From Bradyrhizobium barranii subsp. barranii (GTDB lineage Bacteria; Pseudomonadota; Alphaproteobacteria; Rhizobiales; Xanthobacteraceae): DNA of 64,000 nt. The position numbers were made by a program, and so were the translations under genes. Location: contig NZ_CP086136.1 in assembly GCF_017565645.3 (NCBI RefSeq), positions 1,302,001 to 1,366,000 of the forward strand, in the 5' to 3' direction. The notes beneath the pieces are model-generated. The model saw nothing but the letters and a program-made list of their open reading frames with translations. It was not told where the DNA came from and did not search any database. Below are positions 20,904 through 28,979 of this stretch, in pieces (within the stretch, counting starts at the first letter, position 1; each line of letters starts with the position of its first letter).

Positions 20904-21074
20904 TCATCTCCCCGGCGGAAATGATCCACGAGTGACGGGACCACTTGCATCCGCTTCATCGTCGCGCTGAACCAGATAGACCAAAGGCAAGTCGCCCACA
21001 GTTCTCCGCTTTCGCGTCAACGTAGTACACTTCTCCTGCTTCCCATCCCAAAGCGGCCTGTACCGGATCGTCAT
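20904..21074 (-). CDS. possible small hypothetical protein
   Basis: This encodes 56 residues after AAGAGGGGT-ATG. It begins MTIRYRPLWDGKQEKCTTLT and is basic and soluble. It is divergent from the DUF1003 gene. No family recognised; support is only the ribosome site and reasonable composition. Confidence 0.4.
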   Translation of the reverse strand: MTIRYRPLWDGKQEKCTTLTRKRRTVGDLPLVYLVQRDDEADASGPVTRGSFPPGR

Positions 21075-21100
21075 ACCCCTCTTAACTGTGGATGCAACGA

Positions 21101-21631
21101 ATGACCAACGAGCAAAGCCACAAAGTGCACCTAGGTCCCGAAGATCAGGAGCGGTTGAGAGAACTTCGGGCGCAAAAGCCAGCCCGCAACGTACCCAAGC
21201 TCGCACTGACGCCGGGCGCGATGCTTGCCGACCGGGTTGCTGAAACAGTTGGTTCTTGGCGCTTCATCATCATCCAAAGCGTCCTTCTTGGCATTTGGAT
21301 CATTCTGAACATGATAGCATTCATCAACCATTGGGACCCCTATCCCTTCATTTTGCTGAACTTGGTCCTTTCTTTCCAGGCAGCCTACGCAGCGCCCATC
21401 ATCATGATGAGCCAGAACCGCCAATCTGAGATTGACCGCAGGCACGCAGAACACGACTACCGAATAAATGTGAAGGCTGAACTCGAGATCGAATTGCTGC
21501 ACAACAAGATTGACGCCTTGCGTGAGCAAGAAATCTTGCAGCTACTCAACATCATTCAGCGTTTGTCCGCGCACCTTGCGCCCGAGCTTGTCGCGGCTAT
21601 CGAGGCCGAAGCGGTGCCGGGTAAGACCTAG
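21101..21631 (+). CDS. DUF1003 membrane protein
   Basis: This encodes 176 residues from ATG 21101 (a start 9 bases earlier is possible). It has the DUF1003 pattern: a basic N-terminus, LADRVAETVGSWRFIIIQSVLLGIW, two transmembrane helices with WDPYPFILLNLVLSFQAAYAAPIIMMSQNRQ, and a C-terminal coiled coil (AELEIELLHNKIDALREQE). An inner-membrane protein of unknown function, found widely in bacteria. Confidence 0.9.
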   Translation: MTNEQSHKVHLGPEDQERLRELRAQKPARNVPKLALTPGAMLADRVAETVGSWRFIIIQSVLLGIWIILNMIAFINHWDPYPFILLNLVLSFQAAYAAPIIMMSQNRQSEIDRRHAEHDYRINVKAELEIELLHNKIDALREQEILQLLNIIQRLSAHLAPELVAAIEAEAVPGKT

Positions 21632-22316
21632 GCGGTGACGACTTGTCTGTCATGGACCAGAAGGGAAGCGGGAAGCACTGATGTTTATCGGGCACGAGAT
21701 TTTCATTCCCGCTCTATCGTCGAGGTTGTCAGTTAGAGGGCACTTGTAGCGCTGACACTATCGAGGCGACGCCAAGTTCGACCGGATCCGCCAGTCAAGG
21801 CACAGGCTGCTCGCGATGTTCCTGAAGCAGTTCGTCAAGTCGTTTTTCGCACCACGTGAACACCTTCGCCTCGGCCAAGGCAACGGCCCCAGTGCGGGGG
21901 CATCTGAGGCCGCTAAGCCTTCCGCCGGGCATTGGGGCAAAATGTCGACCGGTCAGTGGGCTTGGTTCTCGAAGATAAGATCTCCGATTGCGGAGGACCA
22001 AGAAGTCCCAAGATCAATCGTTCCAGCCGTTTGAGAATATTGCCTGTCCTAACTTGGGCAATATTCGAAAGACTCAGGACGTGCCCCTCCGCCCTCGGGG
22101 CTCACCGCCGGCACTGACTTGCCATTTGGCGGAAGCGATGACTTCGGTGCGTCGCCGTTTTTGGGTAGCGCTCGGACAAGCAATCCGCTCGAGCATGCCA
22201 GCACGCTACGCCGATTCTGCACCTGATGAATAACTCCCGCTTTGGGTCACCTCGTTGCGGAAGATGAAACCAATTGACCTTCCCGCGACCAAAACGGCTA
22301 TCTATTGATCCGGGGG
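21632..22316. other. long stretch without a confident gene
   Basis: Competing short frames overlap at 21795-22034. The better one is on the minus strand (21795-22001, TTG start; GLRCPRTGAVALAEAKVFTW then CEKRLDELLQEHREQ), which could be a real 68-residue protein or a gene end. I cannot decide. The rest shows nothing. Confidence 0.35.
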
Positions 22317-22332
22317 TGGTCAATATTGACCA
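22317..22332. promoter_or_regulatory. perfect 16-bp palindrome TGGTCAATATTGACCA
   Basis: This is the fully symmetric form of the upstream block of the repeated module. Here no TCACCG-N-CGGTGA element follows. It lies 54 bases before the small ORF at 22386, so it could be an operator on its own. Confidence 0.5.
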
Positions 22333-22385
22333 GCAGCTGTAAGAGTTTCAGGTCATATTTCGCCAAAATGGGGGTTGGCGGATCG

Positions 22386-22553
22386 ATGCAGTCACTCGAC
22401 GATAAGCTTTTTTACCTCCAATCCATTTCAAAGGATCTCAATACACAGCTGCTCACTTTGATCGCTTTGCGAGAGAGCACCAACGAGGCCTACAGAAAGA
22501 TCGCCTATCGGGGCAGGCGCAGGCGGCGTCGACGCGCGAGAGAGAGAATTTAA
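22386..22553 (+). CDS. possible small basic protein
   Basis: This encodes 55 residues (MQSLDDKLFYLQSISKDLNT...). An N-terminal helix is followed by an extremely Arg-rich tail, which could bind nucleic acid. In-frame starts at 22368 and 22386 exist. The TGGTCAATATTGACCA palindrome lies upstream. No family recognised. Confidence 0.45.
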   Translation: MQSLDDKLFYLQSISKDLNTQLLTLIALRESTNEAYRKIAYRGRRRRRRRARERI

Positions 22554-22665
22554 CCGCAATCTTCCTGTTCTACGCTTTGCAGAACTTACTTATGTCGATC
22601 GACGCTCGCTCCTCCAACTGCTAAATAGGCCGAAGTCGCTCTTGCGCAGTGAGCCGAAGCGCGAA

Positions 22666-22911
22666 TCAGGTTGAGCTGGACTCGCCACCGGTTGGACCTC
22701 GCTGGTCCCAGAGAATGACGGACCAGGCTCTTTCGTGAAGATAGTAGAGGATCATTTTCGTGATCGCTTCAGCGCCGGCGATCGAGCCTGCAACCTTTAC
22801 GCTGCCCGTGAAGATGAAACTCAGCACGAAGGTGTCGATACTACCGGTAATCCTCCAACTGACGGCCTTGACGATAGAGCGAAAATGGGAATCTCGTACC
22901 CGAATGAACAT
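22666..22911 (-). CDS. DUF2061 membrane protein
   Basis: This encodes 81 residues from ATG 22911, which follows GGGAGGAACCG. The core SIVKAVSWRITGSIDTFVLS, FTGSVKVAGSIAGAEAITKM and ILYYLHERAW matches DUF2061, a two-helix inner-membrane family. Its function is unknown. It stands alone. Confidence 0.85.
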   Translation of the reverse strand: MFIRVRDSHFRSIVKAVSWRITGSIDTFVLSFIFTGSVKVAGSIAGAEAITKMILYYLHERAWSVILWDQRGPTGGESSST

Positions 22912-23328
22912 CGGTTCCTCCCGCTCCCGGCGTCGGCATAAGATCTCGAGACCTACGGGCAACGAACTGTATCAAAAAAGCAAAAGGCCGGGCGTCGCCA
23001 TCCGCATTCTCGGGCGCCATGTGTCCGCCGGCGGCCGGAGCTTCGGCTCGGCGACGATGGCCATCCTGCTGATCAAGAGAGCTGCCACCGAGGAGGCATT
23101 CCGGGTCGCATTGGGCACTTTTGTCGGGGTCGATATCGATCTTGTTCTCCGAATTGTTGTTGAATGTACTGTGAGTCGAAACCGTATTGTACTGATCCTC
23201 CAGGATCTTGCCGCCACGACCGAGCTGTGGTTTCGCGGCTCTGCTTATCGCCAAGCGCAGGTCATTCTTCTACGATTGTGGTACTGAGCGCACATGACTC
23301 CAGTCGCGGCACTCTCGTGGTCCAGGTC
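22912..23328. other. intergenic, no feature supported
   Basis: About 415 bases. Overlapping frames on both strands exist but none has a ribosome site or recognisable family. Confidence 0.4.
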
Positions 23329-23700
23329 TCAGGCCAGTCTATGAAACGCAGGCGGCAACGCCTCCCGAACGAGTTCACTTAGATCCAAAGCCTCGCCACT
23401 TTCCGTAATGTCAGAGCATAGAACCTCGACAAAGGGATGCTGGCGGTTGAATGCGGCGCCTCGCTGGTATTTCGCGCTCACAATCCGCTGAAGTGCGGCA
23501 AGGTTCAGCCTGCCAAGCGCATTGTATTGATCGCGGAACAGACTTTGTCGTCCTCCACGATGCTCGACAGACTCCGCCCAAACGTCCATCACCTTCCGGC
23601 CCATGAACGCCTCGACCCGTTCATTTCCATCCAGAGCAAAAAGCCGTAGCCCGTCCATGGTGTGTGGTCCGTCATCAACTCGAAACTGTGTAAATGACAT
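23329..23700 (-). CDS. DUF1488-like protein
   Basis: This encodes 123 residues; AGGAGG precedes ATG 23700. The layout MSFTQFRVDDGPHTMDGLRL, FMGRKVMDVW, LAALQRIVSAKYQRGA resembles DUF1488, which has a short beta-hairpin, a helix and a conserved R-I-A-KY-RG. The protein is longer than the family norm, with an acidic C-terminal extension (EALDLSELVREALPPAF). A second, clearer DUF1488 gene is at 47165. Downstream of the RWD-type gene at 24232; the pair may be an operon. Function unknown. Confidence 0.62.
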   Translation of the reverse strand: MSFTQFRVDDGPHTMDGLRLFALDGNERVEAFMGRKVMDVWAESVEHRGGRQSLFRDQYNALGRLNLAALQRIVSAKYQRGAAFNRQHPFVEVLCSDITESGEALDLSELVREALPPAFHRLA

Positions 23701-23716
23701 GGGAGTCCTCCTGTTA

Positions 23717-24232
23717 TTAACGTCTATTTTCATCGGCAGCCACGTCGCGGACTGCGCCTCCCTCGTTGTCCCACCGTGACAGAGCCAGAGCGACCGTTCT
23801 CGCATCGCTAGGCGTGCCTTCTGTTAAAGGCAGTTTGCCGCGACCGGCATCATCCTTGTGCTTATGCAGAAATCGGGCGATTTGCCCGCGGAGCGCCGCC
23901 GTCTCCGACAACTTGCCGACCGACCCGGCGGTGTCGAAGATCTCTCGCCGCAGCGTCGTCGGCAGGGCGTTCCATTGCACGATGATGGCCGCGCCGAGAC
24001 AACGCAAAACGAGCTCTTCTTCGGCCGCAAGGGCTGCGCCGCTCGATCCGTCCTGCTCCGCAACGTGCACTGCATTGTCATAGTCGTCCGCCAGACCCTG
24101 CTCGTTATCCGCGAGCGAGGCAAGTCGGTCCTGCAGTTGTTGAAATTTACGGATCTCAGCCGGACCGATCGAACGCTTAATCAGTTCGCCGTACTCGACT
24201 GCCTTTGCACGATATTGCTGAGATTTAAACAT
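23717..24232 (-). CDS. IARFLHKHK / RWDNEGGA two-block protein
   Basis: This encodes 171 residues from ATG 24232, which follows AAAGGGG. A helical N-terminus (FKSQQYRAKAVEYGELIKRS) is followed by a block LVLRCLGAAIIVQWNALP with ALRGQIARFLHKHKDDAG, then a C-terminal block TVALALSRWDNEGGA. The last two blocks occur in reversed order in the protein at 18403-18678. Soluble; function unknown. Confidence 0.72.
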   Translation of the reverse strand: MFKSQQYRAKAVEYGELIKRSIGPAEIRKFQQLQDRLASLADNEQGLADDYDNAVHVAEQDGSSGAALAAEEELVLRCLGAAIIVQWNALPTTLRREIFDTAGSVGKLSETAALRGQIARFLHKHKDDAGRGKLPLTEGTPSDARTVALALSRWDNEGGAVRDVAADENRR

Positions 24233-24303
24233 GCCGGGCCCCTTTCGTTGAAAGTCTCGGCCCATTCCGACCAACTTCGATGGTTGATCAGACATACATA
24301 GAT

Positions 24304-24429
24304 ATGGGGAACAAAGGTTCGAATAACGAGCCCAGGGCACAAATAAACTGGTACGAAAAGACCGCGCTAGTTGGCAATGGTTGGCGTCTAACGCTCGTGT
24401 CTCTCAAAGAGGCTCGCCGCTACGGCTGA
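24304..24429 (+). CDS. small hypothetical protein (41 residues)
   Basis: ATG 24304 to TGA 24429. The sequence (INWYEKTALVGNGWRLTLVS, then LKEARRYG) reads like a folded domain end rather than noise. No signal or membrane segment. A weak ribosome site. Divergent from the gene at 24232. Confidence 0.45.
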   Translation: MGNKGSNNEPRAQINWYEKTALVGNGWRLTLVSLKEARRYG

Positions 24430-24457
24430 TTACAATCATCCCGTCAAATTCTCATGA

Positions 24458-24545
24458 GTGAGCAATATTGACCAGCGGGCCGCGCTCCGAGTCGATACTG
24501 CTGTGATCACCGCCGACCGTTGGCACCCATCGGTGACAGAGAGTT
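24458..24545 (+). promoter_or_regulatory. repeated promoter-like module, copy 2
   Basis: GTGAGCAATATTGACCAG at 24458-24475; 52 bp later CATCGGTGACAGAGAGT. The inverted repeat TCACCG (24507) / CGGTGA (24531) has an 18-base spacer, one less than the other copies. The gene it fronts is decayed. Confidence 0.6.
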
Positions 24546-24576
24546 GGATAGTGCGCCCGCCCTGTCCCACAGGGGG

Positions 24577-24814
24577 CAAGTTTGCCCGATCACAAGCAAA
24601 GACCCTATCACCTCGCGCGGCGGCGCAGCCTCGTTGTCCCAAATGGCAGTCGCGTACAGAGGTGCGAAACGTTGCGGTGGCCCATGCTCGGTTCGAGCAC
24701 TGGACCCTGCGTTGCATCAGGTGCGCCCATATTCATGAGGCGCAGATAGCCGCCGACCCGATGAAGTCCGGTGCTGTCGATTGGGAACACAGCCACCTGC
24801 GAGGGCCGCAGTAA
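24577..24814 (+). pseudogene. decayed zinc-ribbon small protein
   Basis: The frame ends LRCIRCAHIHEAQIAADPMK-SGAVDWEHSHLRGPQ, the C-terminal half of the zinc-ribbon family also encoded at 30868 and 43057. The first knuckle has lost a cysteine (RCPKW for CPKC), and the start codon expected after the AGGGG ribosome site is missing. Probably not functional. Confidence 0.5.
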
Positions 24815-24824
24815 GGATCATGAC

Positions 24825-25028
24825 ATGACAGAGCTGCCGCGCAACGATCTCGGTAGTCACGATTGGGCTGCCCGGGCATCTGAGGCTCTGGCACTGGCAG
24901 AGAAGTTGCCGGCCGGATCGATGCGATCCGAAGCCATCAGAAAAGCCGAACAACTTGGCTTTGCCGCTGACATGAGGAAATGGCTGATACCGAAAAAGCC
25001 CAACGGCGCACCGAAAGTGACCGGCTGA
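24825..25028 (+). CDS. LP-x-G helical small protein
   Basis: This encodes 67 residues; AAGGATC precedes the ATG. The core RASEALALAEKLPAGSMRSE followed by AIRKAEQLGFAADMRKWL is a helix-turn-helix-like pair linked by LP-G-x-R-xE. The same pattern recurs at 25309, 30382 and 46435. The tail is short and basic. A family of tiny helical proteins of unknown function typical for Bradyrhizobium. Confidence 0.62.
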   Translation: MTELPRNDLGSHDWAARASEALALAEKLPAGSMRSEAIRKAEQLGFAADMRKWLIPKKPNGAPKVTG

Positions 25029-25128
25029 CCGCGATCCAAGACATAGGACGCGTCCTCAACTCGGAATGGCAAACTGCCTTCCCACGCCGATCTCTGGGCT
25101 GGGTAGACGTGCACAGGTGGACGGTTGA

Positions 25129-25563
25129 TGGCAAAGACTTATTCCTCGTCCCGCGTCTCACTCCTCGCCCAGCCAGCAACCGCATTGTCCAAAATGCAAC
25201 GCGAGGATGCATTTGGAGCGTTGAGCTGGGCCATCCGGCTTCGATATCCGCGCACTTGAGTGCGCCAAGTGCGATCATGCTCACATCGTCACGGTCGCAA
25301 CTGGTCTGGTGAGTGACAGCCGCAGCCTGCACGCGAGAGCGATTGACGCGCTTGAGGAAGCGCAGGCGATGTCGCCCGGCGCACAGCGAACCGAGGGGCT
25401 CAAAAAGGCGGGCCTTCTCCGTAGAACTGCGGGCAATCAGGGGGTAATGTCTGCGAAACGGGGCAAGCCCCGAAATGTGATCAGTTGGCTAAAGCAGCAG
25501 CTCGCCGCTCGGTTCGAAAGGCTTGGCGCTTGGCAGCCAACCGAAATCGAGCAAATTCGCTGA
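25129..25563 (+). pseudogene. zinc ribbon plus LP-x-G helical protein with in-frame TGA
   Basis: One frame reads HCPKCNARMHLER, then TGA at 25222-25224, then GFDIRALECAKCDHAHIVTV and, without a further stop, ARAIDALEEAQAMSPGAQRT with EGLKKAGLLRR. Both zinc knuckles are intact but are separated by the stop, and no start codon precedes them. The helical part could still be made from the GTG at 25309, though no ribosome site is seen there. Confidence 0.5.
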
Positions 25564-25579
25564 GTCAAAGGAGGCTCCC

Positions 25580-26257
25580 GTGGCGAAGCCAACCAAGGAG
25601 ATGTTTGACCCCAAAACGTTTCTCGCCAAAGTGGGCGCGGGGAAAACGATTCTCGAACTTCCCAAGAACCAACATGTGTTCCAGCAAGGCGACGTCGCGG
25701 ACACCGTTTTTTACATTCAAAGAGGCAAAGTCAAGCTAACGGTCGTGTCTGAGCAGGGCAAGGAAGCGGTCGTCGCAATTCTGGAGCCCGGCCAGTTCTT
25801 TGGCGAAGGATGCATGAATGGTCACCCGTTACGCATCGCTACGACAACAGCGATGGAAGATTGCGTCATCACGTCGATCACCAAGGAAGCCATGATGTCG
25901 GCTATTCGTGACGAGCCGAAATTTTCAGAGCTATTCATGTCATACCTCCTGACCCGGAACAGTCGGATTGAGGAGGACCTGATCGACCAGCTATTCAATT
26001 CGAGTGAGCGGCGGCTTGCTCGGCTGCTGTTGCTGCTCGCGAATTTCGGCAAGGAAGGGAGCCCGCAGCCGATCAGCGTGAACATCAGTCAGGAAACATT
26101 GGCTGAAATGATCGGGACCACGCGATCCCGGGTCAGCTATTTCATGAACAAGTTTCGCAGGCTGGGCCTCATCAGCTATAATGGGCACATTGAGGTCCAC
26201 AATTCGCTGTTGAGTGCGGTCTTGCATGAGAAGCCCCTGCTGAGAGAGCGCGACTAG
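25580..26257 (+). CDS. Crp/Fnr-family transcriptional regulator (copy 1)
   Basis: This encodes 225 residues with a GTG start after AAAGGAGGCTCCC. An N-terminal cyclic-nucleotide-binding-like beta barrel (VFQQGDVADTVFYIQRGKVK, GQFFGEGCMNGHPLRIATT) is joined by a long dimer helix to a Crp-type helix-turn-helix (SQETLAEMIGTTRSRVSYFM-NKFRRLGLI). The four Fnr-type iron-sulfur cysteines are absent, so it is not an Fnr oxygen sensor; the effector is unknown. A close paralogue with the same leader is at 36288-36974. They may have been duplicated or gained separately. A 16-bp palindrome follows its stop. Confidence 0.9.
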   Translation: MAKPTKEMFDPKTFLAKVGAGKTILELPKNQHVFQQGDVADTVFYIQRGKVKLTVVSEQGKEAVVAILEPGQFFGEGCMNGHPLRIATTTAMEDCVITSITKEAMMSAIRDEPKFSELFMSYLLTRNSRIEEDLIDQLFNSSERRLARLLLLLANFGKEGSPQPISVNISQETLAEMIGTTRSRVSYFMNKFRRLGLISYNGHIEVHNSLLSAVLHEKPLLRERD

Positions 26258-26640
26258 AAGCACCGTTCCAAGGAACGGCCCCAGCGCGCGGGGGACGAGC
26301 TGAGGCCGTCATTTCATCGGATGCTTGGGGGCACATGCATCCGGTCACCGGTCACCAAGTTGCGCCGACGACATTGGTTCCGGCAGCAGGTCAAGCCGCT
26401 TTTGGTCGGTTGAGCCTTTTCCGAAGTCCCGGACCAGTTCTCGTGAAAGGGATTTAGCATTCAGCCTCATGCAACGCCGTCAGGGGATCATTTCCGCCTG
26501 GCGGCGTTTGTGCATCACAGAGCGAGGGGCGCAATCACTTCGCGCTCAAAATCGCATCATGAGACGGGCTATTTCTTGGAACGATACGAAGCAGCGAACC
26601 TTACCTTCTCAGAGCTGAAACGGTCCCATGAGTTAATCCA
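26258..26640. other. intergenic with two hairpins
   Basis: No gene is seen. CCGTTCCAAGGAACGG at 26263-26278 is a perfect palindrome just after the Crp/Fnr stop. At 26473-26508 AACGCCGTCAGG pairs with CCTGGCGGCGTT, a terminator-like hairpin followed by TGTGC. The similar hairpin at 42861 has the same AACGCC...GGCGTT closing pairs. Confidence 0.5.
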
Positions 26641-26710
26641 ATGAACATCGTCCCCGTTGATCGCGCGCTAAGCATATACGGCGTCCTTGCGGACCGCTCC
26701 GAGACGAAGG
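26641..26710 (+). pseudogene. 5' part of a 66-codon gene split by IS256-family insertion
   Basis: Joining 26641-26710 to 28119-28249 (removing the element and one copy of the 9-bp duplication) gives an unbroken 66-residue frame. It begins MNIVPVDRALSIYGVLADRS, crosses the junction at ETK-GAR, and ends LSYLRDLDRAIDSSN. Exact frame restoration supports a real former gene. Family not named; soluble. Confidence 0.72.
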
Positions 26711-28109
26711 GAGCTATGGCGGAATCTGGGTGATGACGGTGTGAGGAAGGCGGCGTATCGAGGCGGGTGACGAGCCTGCCAGAACCTCTCGAGGAGAGCG
26801 ATACGCCATGACCGAGACTACCAATGTTCTTGCTTTCCGTCAGCCGTCCGCGGTTGATGATCCACTGACCGATATCGTTCGTGCCGGCGCGCGGGACCTG
26901 CTTGCCAGGGCGATCGAGATCGAGGTTGGCGCGTTTCTGGCCAGCACGGCCAATCTGACGCTGCCCGACGGTCGAGCGCGCCTGGTCCGACATGGGCACG
27001 GTCCGGTGCGCGAGATTGCGACCGGCATCGGTCCGGTGGAGGTCGCTCGTCCCAAGGTCCGCGACCGCGGAGCGAGCGGGCCAGGCGACCGCCTCCGCTT
27101 CAGTTCGGCAATCCTGCCGCTATGGGCGCGGCGGACGAAGAGCCTGGATGCCTTGATCCCGGTCCTCTATTTGCGCGGCATCTCGACCGGCGACTTCCAG
27201 GAGGCGCTCTCGGCGCTGCTCGGCAAGGATGCGCCGAACCTGTCGCCTTCGGTGATCGCCGGCCTGAAGGCCGATTGGCAGGTCGAGTACGAACGCTGGC
27301 AGAGACGCGATCTGTCGGCGCGTCGCTATGTCTACATCTGGGCCGATGGCGTGTACCTGCAGGCCCGCATGGAAGATCACAGCGAATGCATGCTGGTGCT
27401 GATTGGCACCACGCCGGAAGGCAAGAAGGAGCTGATCGGCTTCCAGGTCGGCGTGCGCGAGAGCGCGCAGAGCTGGCGCGAACTCCTGATCGACCTGCGG
27501 CAACGCGGGTTACGGATTGCCCCGCAACTCGCCATCGGCGACGGCGCCCTCGGCTTCTGGAAGGCACTGGACGAGGCCTTTCCCGGCACGCGGCACCAAC
27601 GATGCTGGTGCCATAAAGTGAGCAACGTACTCGACAAGGTCGCCAAATCCGTGCAGGGCCCCATGAAGAACGACCTGCGGAACATCTATCTGGCCCCACA
27701 CCGGGCCGAAGCTGAAACCGCGATCGACGTCTTCGTCGAGAAATACCACGTCAAATACGGACGTGCGGTGGAGTGCCTGATCAAGGATCGCCATGCGCTG
27801 CTCGCCTTCTTCGACTTCCCTGCTGAGCACTGGATCCACCTACGCAGCTCGAACCCGATCGAGAGCGTCTTCGCCACGGTGCGCCACCGAACGGTGCGGA
27901 CCAAGGGATCGCTGTCGCAACAAACTGCGAAGCTGATGGTGTTCAAGCTCATCGACGCCGCATCGAAGACCTGGCGGCGATTGAAGAGCACGAACCAGTT
28001 GCCGAAAGTCATCGCCGGTGTAAAGTTCATCGACGGAATCGAAGTCATTCCGAACACTGAAAGCCACGCCGCCTGATCAGGCCGCGTCACCCAAAATCAG
28101 CCATAGCTC
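26711..28109 (+). mobile_element. IS256-family insertion sequence, complete
   Basis: 1,399 bp. The ends are imperfect inverted repeats: left GAGCTATGGCGGAATCTGGG and right (complement) GAGCTATGGCTGATTTTGGG. A 9-bp direct repeat AGACGAAGG flanks it (26702-26710 and 28110-28118), so the insertion is intact and probably recent. Confidence 0.93.
26808..28076 (+). CDS. IS256-family (mutator-type) transposase
   Basis: This encodes 422 residues filling the element. It has the mutator-type pattern: an N-terminal DNA-binding part, YIWADGVYLQARMEDHSECM with the first Asp, LAIGDGALGFWKAL with the second, RHQRCWCHK, and the final Glu region NPIESVFATVRHRTVRTKGS. It cuts and inserts the element. No frameshift or stop is seen, so it should be active. 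Confidence 0.95.
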   Translation: MTETTNVLAFRQPSAVDDPLTDIVRAGARDLLARAIEIEVGAFLASTANLTLPDGRARLVRHGHGPVREIATGIGPVEVARPKVRDRGASGPGDRLRFSSAILPLWARRTKSLDALIPVLYLRGISTGDFQEALSALLGKDAPNLSPSVIAGLKADWQVEYERWQRRDLSARRYVYIWADGVYLQARMEDHSECMLVLIGTTPEGKKELIGFQVGVRESAQSWRELLIDLRQRGLRIAPQLAIGDGALGFWKALDEAFPGTRHQRCWCHKVSNVLDKVAKSVQGPMKNDLRNIYLAPHRAEAETAIDVFVEKYHVKYGRAVECLIKDRHALLAFFDFPAEHWIHLRSSNPIESVFATVRHRTVRTKGSLSQQTAKLMVFKLIDAASKTWRRLKSTNQLPKVIAGVKFIDGIEVIPNTESHAA

Positions 28110-28118
28110 AGACGAAGG

Positions 28119-28249
28119 GCGCCCGTGAATGTCTTTCCAAGCATCTGATGAAATTGTACATCGGCGGCGAAAAAGACCAGCACCGCTTGACGGTGCACGG
28201 ACTATCGTACCTTCGCGACCTGGACCGGGCGATCGATTCCAGCAACTGA
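28119..28249 (+). pseudogene. 3' part of the split 66-codon gene
   Basis: Continuation of the interrupted gene after the right target duplication: ARECLSKHLMKLYIGG, then DQHRLTVHGLSYLRDLDRA, stop at 28247-28249. There is no start of its own. Confidence 0.7.
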
Positions 28250-28271
28250 ACAGGCAACCTGTCGGCCTGCA

Positions 28272-28496
28272 CTAGCCCTTCTGCGCTTGACGCTGCGTCC
28301 GCAGGGAATTGCGCCGCATCATTCTTGCGTTCGCGGTGCGGACTGCATCCGCCCTTGCTTGTTGTTCTTTCGGAAGTGGCGTCCTGTGTTGCTCGCCGAC
28401 CGTTGGCGCCATAGCCAGCTGGGTTGGCGCTGTCGAGCTATGCTCGACAGGCTGCACGCTCATTGCGCCCGTGGATGGTGATTTGCGTTTAGGCAT
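28272..28496 (-). CDS. small basic hypothetical protein
   Basis: This encodes 74 residues from ATG 28496 (MPKRKSPSTGAMSVQPVE); a longer version starts at 28529. It is Pro/Thr/Gln-rich in the first half and strongly basic in the second (RTANARMMRRNSLRTQRQA). Probably disordered. No clear ribosome site. Confidence 0.5.
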   Translation of the reverse strand: MPKRKSPSTGAMSVQPVEHSSTAPTQLAMAPTVGEQHRTPLPKEQQARADAVRTANARMMRRNSLRTQRQAQKG

Positions 28497-28979
28497 CAGG
28501 GACAACTCGTCGCTACCGAGTTCGTTCAATAGCTCTCCGACGGGACCTTGCTGGCGGAAACCTCAAGGTCACCGGTCCTCTCCACTCTTGCGACGTAGCA
28601 ACCAGCTGCCGCAAAGTGACTATGCATAGTCGACATTCGACGGCGCGAGCCACCACTCTTCTATGACTGGTTCGATCTGAAGACCGTCGACTAACCGGTT
28701 ATCGCCATCATTTCCTTCGAATGACTTCACGGCAAGCGTACGTGTGCGCAGTTGTCCGGGAATTTCATCACTTTATCGTAGGTCTGATCGCCTTCGCGCA
28801 CACGCAAACCGCATCCAATACGGCGAATCGACTGGACGGCGGACGGTTCCTCGATCGCGTCATCCCGGTCATCAATGTAGGGCGCGCTCCGAGGCAGCCA
28901 CCGTTCTCAAAAACCGTCAGCCCAAAGTCGTCACCCACATTTCCGTTGCTACGGGACATGCAAGCCAGCGGCGATGCCG
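28497..28979. other. intergenic, nothing recognised
   Basis: About 480 bases with short frames on both strands, none with a ribosome site and plausible protein. Confidence 0.4.

Noticed and set aside
25222..25224. In-frame TGA in a zinc ribbon as possible selenocysteine
   Set aside because: It does not fall at a cysteine position of relatives, no hairpin of the SECIS kind was noticed, and the start codon is missing.
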